Assembly (NCBI GenBank): GCA_017996845.1
Contig: JAGOGF010000094.1
Location: forward strand, 1 to 10,181
Direction: 5' to 3'
Length of the DNA stretch: 10,181 nt
DNA from: Butyrivibrio sp.
GTDB lineage: Bacteria; Bacillota_A; Clostridia; Lachnospirales; Lachnospiraceae
Shown here in pieces: positions 6,412 to 10,181 of this stretch. Position 1 is the stretch's first letter, and each line of letters opens with the position of its first letter. Both the position numbers and the translations under genes were made by a program. The notes under the pieces were generated by a model, which was given only the letters and a program-made list of their open reading frames with translations, was not told the DNA's origin and did not search any database.

Positions 6412-7824
6412 TCAGATATCAATTACTCTGATCATGTTTGTTTTTCCTGAGATACCCAAGGGAATTCCTGCTGTCAGCACAACTTTGTCTCCCTCATGCA
6501 ATAATCCAGCTTTTTCCGCTGCACTGATTGCTTCACGAAACAATTCCTCTGCTGAGCTTTCCTTCTGGATCTGAAGTGGTTCCACTCCCCACATCAGATT
6601 AATCTGTCTGCAAACTCTGGGATCAGTTGCGCACCCGATTATCGGACAGGTTGGTTTATATCTTGATACCATTCCCGCCGTAAATCCTGACATTGTTACA
6701 GAAATAATCGCATTTGCTTTTATTTCGGCAGCTATTGTGCAAGTTGCATGGGAAATGGCTGTTGTCGTATCTTCTGCCAAAATTCCTTTTCTTTTCTCAA
6801 GTCTTCCTCTATAATCGATATCCTCTTCAGCACGTTCTGCTATTCTTGCCATTGTTTTTACTGCTTCAATTGGGTAATTACCGTTTGCTGTTTCGCCTGA
6901 AAGCATGATTGCTGTTGTTCCATCGTATATGGCATTTGCAACATCGGTTGCCTCTGCTCTTGTCGGACGTGGATGCTCTATCATGGATTCCAGCATCTGT
7001 GTTGCAGTAATAACATATTTTCCTTCTGACTCGGCAAGTTTGATCATGCGCTTCTGAAGAACCGGTACCTCTTCAAGAGGAACTTCAACTCCCATATCTC
7101 CTCTTGCAACCATTATACCATCTGCAACCGCTAAAATAGCATTCAGATTTTTTATACCCTGTGTGCTCTCAATCTTTGCAATAATTTTCATCGGACTATT
7201 GTGTTCTTCAAGAATTTTACGAATTGCGAGCACATCTTCTGCTGTTCTGGTAAAAGAAGCTGCAATAAAATCAAATCCCTTTTCAATTCCAAACAAAAGA
7301 TCACTTGTGTCTGCCGCACTCAAATATGGCATGGACAAATCTGCTCCTGGCACATTTACGCCTTTGTGATTTGATATCATTCCTCCGTTTACAACTGTAC
7401 AGATAATATCTGTCTCACTTACTTCGTCTACTCTTAACTCAATTAAGCCATCATCCAGTAAGATTTTCATTCCTGTTTTACAGTCGCCTGGAAGATTCTT
7501 AAATGTAATAGATACATGCGTTGCATCACCCATAATTTCTTCAGAAGTAAGCGTAAATTTCTGTCCTGTCTTTAGTTCAACCTTACCCGCTTCAAAATCA
7601 CGAAGTCTAATCTCCGGTCCCTTTGTATCAATCATCGTAGCAACCTGGAGCCCTAGCTCTTCTCTTATTTTACAGACACGATCAAATTTCATTCCCTGCT
7701 CTTCATGCGTACCATGGGAGAAATTGCATCTCGCAACATTCATTCCCGCAAGCATAAGCTCACGAATCTTCTCTTCACTCTGACTTGCTGGTCCTACTGT
7801 ACATACAATTTTTGTTCTACGCAT
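6412..7824 (-). CDS. pyk: Pyruvate kinase
   Basis: Catalyses the last step of glycolysis, phosphoenolpyruvate + ADP to pyruvate + ATP, in the cytoplasm. The 470-residue protein has the N-terminal KIVCTVGPAS (5-14), NFSHG (34-38), the B-domain lid (about 70-165), the signature IAKIESTQGIKNL (215-227) with K217 and metal ligand E219, ARGDMGVE (240-247) with metal ligand D243, and ATQMLESM...PRPTRAE...DG (274-302). It is the short form, as in E. coli PykF, and lacks the extra C-terminal PEP-utilizer-like domain of Bacillus pyruvate kinases. Cys33 replaces the more common Leu before NFSHG. GAGG lies 8 nt before the ATG. It sits away from its frequent Firmicutes partner pfkA and is unrelated by pathway to its neighbours here. 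Confidence 0.97.
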   Translation of the reverse strand: MRRTKIVCTVGPASQSEEKIRELMLAGMNVARCNFSHGTHEEQGMKFDRVCKIREELGLQVATMIDTKGPEIRLRDFEAGKVELKTGQKFTLTSEEIMGDATHVSITFKNLPGDCKTGMKILLDDGLIELRVDEVSETDIICTVVNGGMISNHKGVNVPGADLSMPYLSAADTSDLLFGIEKGFDFIAASFTRTAEDVLAIRKILEEHNSPMKIIAKIESTQGIKNLNAILAVADGIMVARGDMGVEVPLEEVPVLQKRMIKLAESEGKYVITATQMLESMIEHPRPTRAEATDVANAIYDGTTAIMLSGETANGNYPIEAVKTMARIAERAEEDIDYRGRLEKRKGILAEDTTTAISHATCTIAAEIKANAIISVTMSGFTAGMVSRYKPTCPIIGCATDPRVCRQINLMWGVEPLQIQKESSAEELFREAISAAEKAGLLHEGDKVVLTAGIPLGISGKTNMIRVIDI

Positions 7825-7935
7825 ATTATTTTCCTCATTTCTACGCCAGAATCAGGCATACATAATGTTTTATTTTGATATATGACACTACATTTTATAG
7901 GTAGTATTCATATGCTATAACCTTTTTCTTTTTTA
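7825..7935 (-). other. Intergenic leader between decarboxylase and pyruvate kinase genes
   Basis: This 111-nt AT-rich gap is the largest within the minus-strand gene run and is the natural place for a pyk promoter or leader. It contains TAAAAT 17 nt after a poor -35 (TTATAG) and a short 5-bp stem (ACTAC/GTAGT). No convincing promoter and no terminator with a U tract can be seen, so read-through from the decarboxylase gene is also possible. Confidence 0.35.
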
Positions 7936-9366
7936 TTACTTTGAAGTCACAAAAACCCAGTTCTCTCCATTTTTCCCAAAATCCACGCCCTGTAGATTCA
8001 TATTCGCAGATATATACAATTGCATCTGTTTAATCAAATGTTCGCTATATTCTTCTCCCGGTACGATTAATGGGATTCCTGGTGGATATAAATTAACAAA
8101 CCCCGCCGCTACACGATTTTTTGCATGTTCTAACAAAATCTTTTCTTTTGAACAATCCCAGGCATCTGCAATCGGTTTGGCTTCAACCAAAGCTGTAATT
8201 CTCTGTATGCTGGTTTTTTCACAAAAAATCTCTGTCCATGGATTTTCAACATCTTTTTTTTCTTCCATGTCAGTATCAATTTCCCGGATTGCTTTAATCA
8301 TCCGTGCAATTCCGCTTTCCCGGTCATTTCCTGTTATAATTGCCAGAACATAATTAGATTCAGCCATTTCAAGCTGTAAATGATATTTTTCCCTCAAAAT
8401 ATGATATAATTGCTGCCCATTATAGCATGATTTTTTTGTTGCAATAACAATCTTACACGGATCCTGAATCACATCTGTATTTAGAATAAACAAATATTTA
8501 CAATCTTCGGTTTGTACCTGCAAATCATGTCGATATTGCAGTAATCGACCAAACCATTCGGATTTCCGTCTTTCAAGCATCTTCATACAAGAATCAATTG
8601 ATGCCATAAAAATATATGACGGACTGCTTGATTGATATATCTGAAGATATCTTTTCAATTTTTCTCTATTAACTAAGTTCCCCTGAACATGTAACAAAGC
8701 AGTCTGCGTAAGCGACGGTAACGTTTTATGAACACTATGTATCACTATATCTGCATTCTGATGCACTGCACTATCCGGTACATTTTCATTAAATCCAAAA
8801 TGTGAACCATGTGCTTCATCTACAATAAGCGGTATTCCATGCTTATGCGCAATCTTTGCGATAGCACTGATATCCGATACAACACCTTCATATGTTGGTG
8901 ATGTCACAAACACTGCTTTAACAGAAGAACTAATTATTGCTTCCATTTCATTTGGATCAATTCCCCCTGCAAAATCAAAGCCATCTATAACTTTTGAATA
9001 TATATATTTCAAATCAAGATGTCTCAAATATGCAGCATGATATAATGACTTGTGACAGTTTCTTGCCGCCAGAATAGTATCTCCAGTATCTGCGACCGCA
9101 GATACTGCACTTAAGACACCTCCAGTGCTACCATTAACTAAAAAAAATGTCTCTTCCGATCCATACAACGAATTTGCTCTCTTTTCAGCATTTAAAAGAA
9201 TGCCATCTGCATCATGCAGATTATCAAATCCATCTATCTCTGTTATATCTATTCCAGCTATATCACCAAGGGGCTGTCCTTTCATATTCCTTTTATGACC
9301 TGGCATATGAAATGGATAATAATCGCTTTTTTCTAGATTTATCAGTAAATCATATATCTCAGGCAT
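7936..9366 (-). CDS. Orn/Lys/Arg decarboxylase family PLP enzyme (YaaO-like, short form)
   Basis: A 476-residue fold-type I pyridoxal-phosphate enzyme of the Orn/Lys/Arg decarboxylase class, predicted to decarboxylate a basic amino acid to a polyamine or diamine. Landmarks are PFHMPGHKR (18-26), NGSTGG (78-83, phosphate binding), CHKS (104-107), SPTYEG (156-161), DEAHGSHFGF (183-192, with cofactor-contacting D183) and SVHKTLP (211-217) with the Schiff-base lysine K214. The C-terminal domain has NLYPPGIPLIVPGE. It lacks the N-terminal wing domain of E. coli CadA/AdiA-type enzymes and matches the roughly 480-residue YaaO length. It overlaps the HD gene by 8 nt, implying coupling. In Bacillus yaaO also precedes the tmk-yaaQ-yaaR-holB run. 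Substrate cannot be told from sequence; arginine or lysine are the family choices. Confidence 0.92.
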   Translation of the reverse strand: MPEIYDLLINLEKSDYYPFHMPGHKRNMKGQPLGDIAGIDITEIDGFDNLHDADGILLNAEKRANSLYGSEETFFLVNGSTGGVLSAVSAVADTGDTILAARNCHKSLYHAAYLRHLDLKYIYSKVIDGFDFAGGIDPNEMEAIISSSVKAVFVTSPTYEGVVSDISAIAKIAHKHGIPLIVDEAHGSHFGFNENVPDSAVHQNADIVIHSVHKTLPSLTQTALLHVQGNLVNREKLKRYLQIYQSSSPSYIFMASIDSCMKMLERRKSEWFGRLLQYRHDLQVQTEDCKYLFILNTDVIQDPCKIVIATKKSCYNGQQLYHILREKYHLQLEMAESNYVLAIITGNDRESGIARMIKAIREIDTDMEEKKDVENPWTEIFCEKTSIQRITALVEAKPIADAWDCSKEKILLEHAKNRVAAGFVNLYPPGIPLIVPGEEYSEHLIKQMQLYISANMNLQGVDFGKNGENWVFVTSK

Positions 9367-9946
9367 AATAAAAATCTGCCTTTCCTGTTCCTTTTCTTAT
9401 CCTTACAGTTTCAAGAAAACTGCTATATTTATCTGCTGTTGTAACCACCCACGCCTCCTTATATTTAGGTGGAACAATTGTAAGTGGCCACATATGTTTT
9501 TTAATAATGTCTTTTTCCGATAAAGTAAGTACAAAATCACGATCTGCATTTTTTAAAGCAATGCCCGGATGATAAAACCCATGTAAATGCGGATGAATAT
9601 TATCTACACTATTTTCGTGCCAATCATACAAAAAGTAATCATGCAATAATGCTCCTCTGATCAATTCCTTTTCATTGCATCCAACATTAAATTTCTGATT
9701 TATCAAAATAGCACATCTTGCTACATATAAACTATGCATATATACCGATACATTTCCGTGTTGAATATATTGTTTCAGTTGTTGAAAATTCTCTGAATGA
9801 ATAATATCAGTTGCATACTGTTCAAGCATCTCATCAAAAATCTTTTGCTTGATAAGTTTTTCATCATTTTCAGTAATATCCGCATATTTCTTTCTGAACA
9901 TATTGCTCCCGCTTCTGATGTATTGCAACATCATACAAAAAGCCAT
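9359..9946 (-). CDS. HD-domain phosphohydrolase-like protein
   Basis: A soluble HD-superfamily protein of 195 residues from the ATG at 9946. The metal-binding pattern is visible as H71 (MHSL), H102-D103 in GALLHDYFLYDWH, H151 (KKHMWP) and D172 (ADKYSS), with an extra histidine-rich stretch HPHLHGFYHPG (118-128). HD proteins hydrolyse phosphate esters, often of nucleotides; the substrate here is unknown. Start choice: the in-frame TTG at 9988 lies upstream of the likely promoter and is rejected. The ATG at 9946 has GAGG 5 nt upstream. The ATG at 9901 (180 residues, GGGAG 4 nt upstream) is a real alternative and may fit homologues better. The 3' end overlaps the decarboxylase start by 8 nt. Confidence 0.82.
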   Translation of the reverse strand: MAFCMMLQYIRSGSNMFRKKYADITENDEKLIKQKIFDEMLEQYATDIIHSENFQQLKQYIQHGNVSVYMHSLYVARCAILINQKFNVGCNEKELIRGALLHDYFLYDWHENSVDNIHPHLHGFYHPGIALKNADRDFVLTLSEKDIIKKHMWPLTIVPPKYKEAWVVTTADKYSSFLETVRIRKGTGKADFYYA

Positions 9947-9967
9947 TTCTACCTCATTATATCCGAT

Positions 9968-9976
9968 ATTATAACA
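9968..9976 (-). promoter_or_regulatory. Candidate extended -10 promoter for the HD gene
   Basis: On the minus strand TGTTATAAT (9976 to 9968) matches the extended -10 form TGnTATAAT. The hexamer 17 nt further upstream, ATGTTA, is a poor -35, which extended -10 promoters tolerate. Transcription would begin near 9961, leaving a leader of about 15 nt to the ATG at 9946 or 60 nt to the ATG at 9901. It is the first plausible promoter of the minus-strand run. Confidence 0.45.
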
Positions 9977-9988
9977 TAAAAAAATCAA

Positions 9989-10106
9989 ATTAACATCACC
10001 TATCGTAATAAGTTTTGTAAAAAAATTTACATTTTTGAATAAGAATTATAGTTCCGCCGATTGTAAAATCAACTTGGACATCTGAATAATATAAAGATCC
10101 ATGGCA
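9989..10106. other. Intergenic spacer between HD gene and IS-like end
   Basis: This AT-rich spacer separates the divergent HD gene and the plus-strand reading frame at the right edge. It holds a 6-bp inverted repeat, TGTAAA (10016-10021) and TTTACA (10026-10031), around four A residues. No promoter with good spacing is seen on the plus strand and no RNA gene is recognised. Confidence 0.5.
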
Positions 10107-10181
10107 GGGTCTTTGGTAGAATGTAAATCACCATAACCTACATCTACAAGGAGAACCGCCACCATGGACTACCCCAATTCT
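10107..10181 (+). mobile_element. Possible left end of an ISL3-like insertion sequence, cut by window
   Basis: GGGTCTTTGG (10107-10116) resembles the GGCTCTTTG-type terminal inverted repeats of ISL3-family insertion sequences. It lies 57 nt upstream of a plus-strand start codon with a strong ribosome binding site, the usual arrangement at the 5' end of an ISL3 element. The gene orientation opposes the rest of the window. The right end and any 8-bp target duplication (candidate left copy 10099-10106, CCATGGCA) lie outside, so the call rests on the repeat-like motif and layout only. Confidence 0.4.
10164..10181 (+). CDS. Start of a plus-strand gene, possibly a transposase (partial)
   Basis: Only six codons are present (MDYPNS). 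AAGGAG (10148-10153) lies 10 nt before the ATG and is a close match to the Shine-Dalgarno consensus, so translation from here is likely. The upstream sequence looks like an ISL3-type terminal repeat, which suggests a transposase, but six residues cannot establish a family. The gene runs off the right edge. Confidence 0.45.

Noticed and set aside
9947..9988. N-terminal extension of the HD protein from a TTG codon
   Set aside because: It overlaps the candidate extended -10 element and would start upstream of the predicted transcript.
10154..10168. Kozak-like sequence CCGCCACCATGG around the right-edge start codon, suggesting vector contamination
   Set aside because: The codons after the ATG do not continue into a known tag, a proper bacterial AAGGAG lies at normal spacing, and the upstream sequence is AT-rich chromosomal DNA.

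Overview
This window reads as a low-GC, AT-rich Firmicutes chromosome, most likely a gut-type Clostridia such as a Lachnospiraceae member. That is inferred from gene content, codon use and gene order; no rRNA or other strict marker is present. Almost all coding is on the minus strand, so transcription runs from about 9960 down to about 320.

Layout, in order of transcription. (1) An HD-domain hydrolase-like protein (9359-9946) has a candidate extended -10 promoter and overlaps an Orn/Lys/Arg-decarboxylase family PLP enzyme of the short YaaO type (7936-9366). (2) After a 111-nt gap comes pyruvate kinase (6412-7824). (3) Next is a tightly packed run: a guanylate-kinase-fold P-loop kinase (5803-6396), YaaR (5289-5729), DNA polymerase III delta' (4264-5277), the Fe-S PSP1 protein RicT/YaaT (3344-4267), a TrmN6-like methyltransferase (2617-3354), RsmI (1743-2603), a membrane-anchored Mrr-type nuclease-like protein (1243-1719) and an OGG1-type 8-oxoguanine glycosylase (432-1259). 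Most junctions overlap or are under 25 nt, and the run ends in a good intrinsic terminator (320-368).

The order YaaO, kinase, YaaR, HolB, RicT, YabB, RsmI matches the Bacillus subtilis order yaaO-tmk-yaaQ-yaaR-holB-yaaT-yabA-yabB-yazA-yabC. Here a Gmk-like protein sits where tmk would be, yaaQ, yabA and yazA are absent, pyk is inserted, and a nuclease/glycosylase pair is added at the 3' end. The shared themes are nucleotide phosphorylation, replication clamp loading, RNA processing, tRNA/rRNA methylation and DNA repair.

Beyond the terminator, the AT-rich left end (1-319) has no convincing gene. It does hold a near-consensus minus-strand promoter (165-193) with a 12-bp-arm palindrome upstream (221-248), so a transcript with a leader of about 125 nt or more heads off the left edge. 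At the right end a plus-strand CDS begins at 10164 behind a strong ribosome binding site, 57 nt inside a terminal-repeat-like sequence resembling ISL3-family IS ends. This may be the left end of an insertion sequence cut by the window.

The window is mainly a conserved housekeeping block. I see no clear evidence of a wholly new system; the most interesting points are the kinase swap, the nuclease/glycosylase pair, and the orphan promoter at the left edge.
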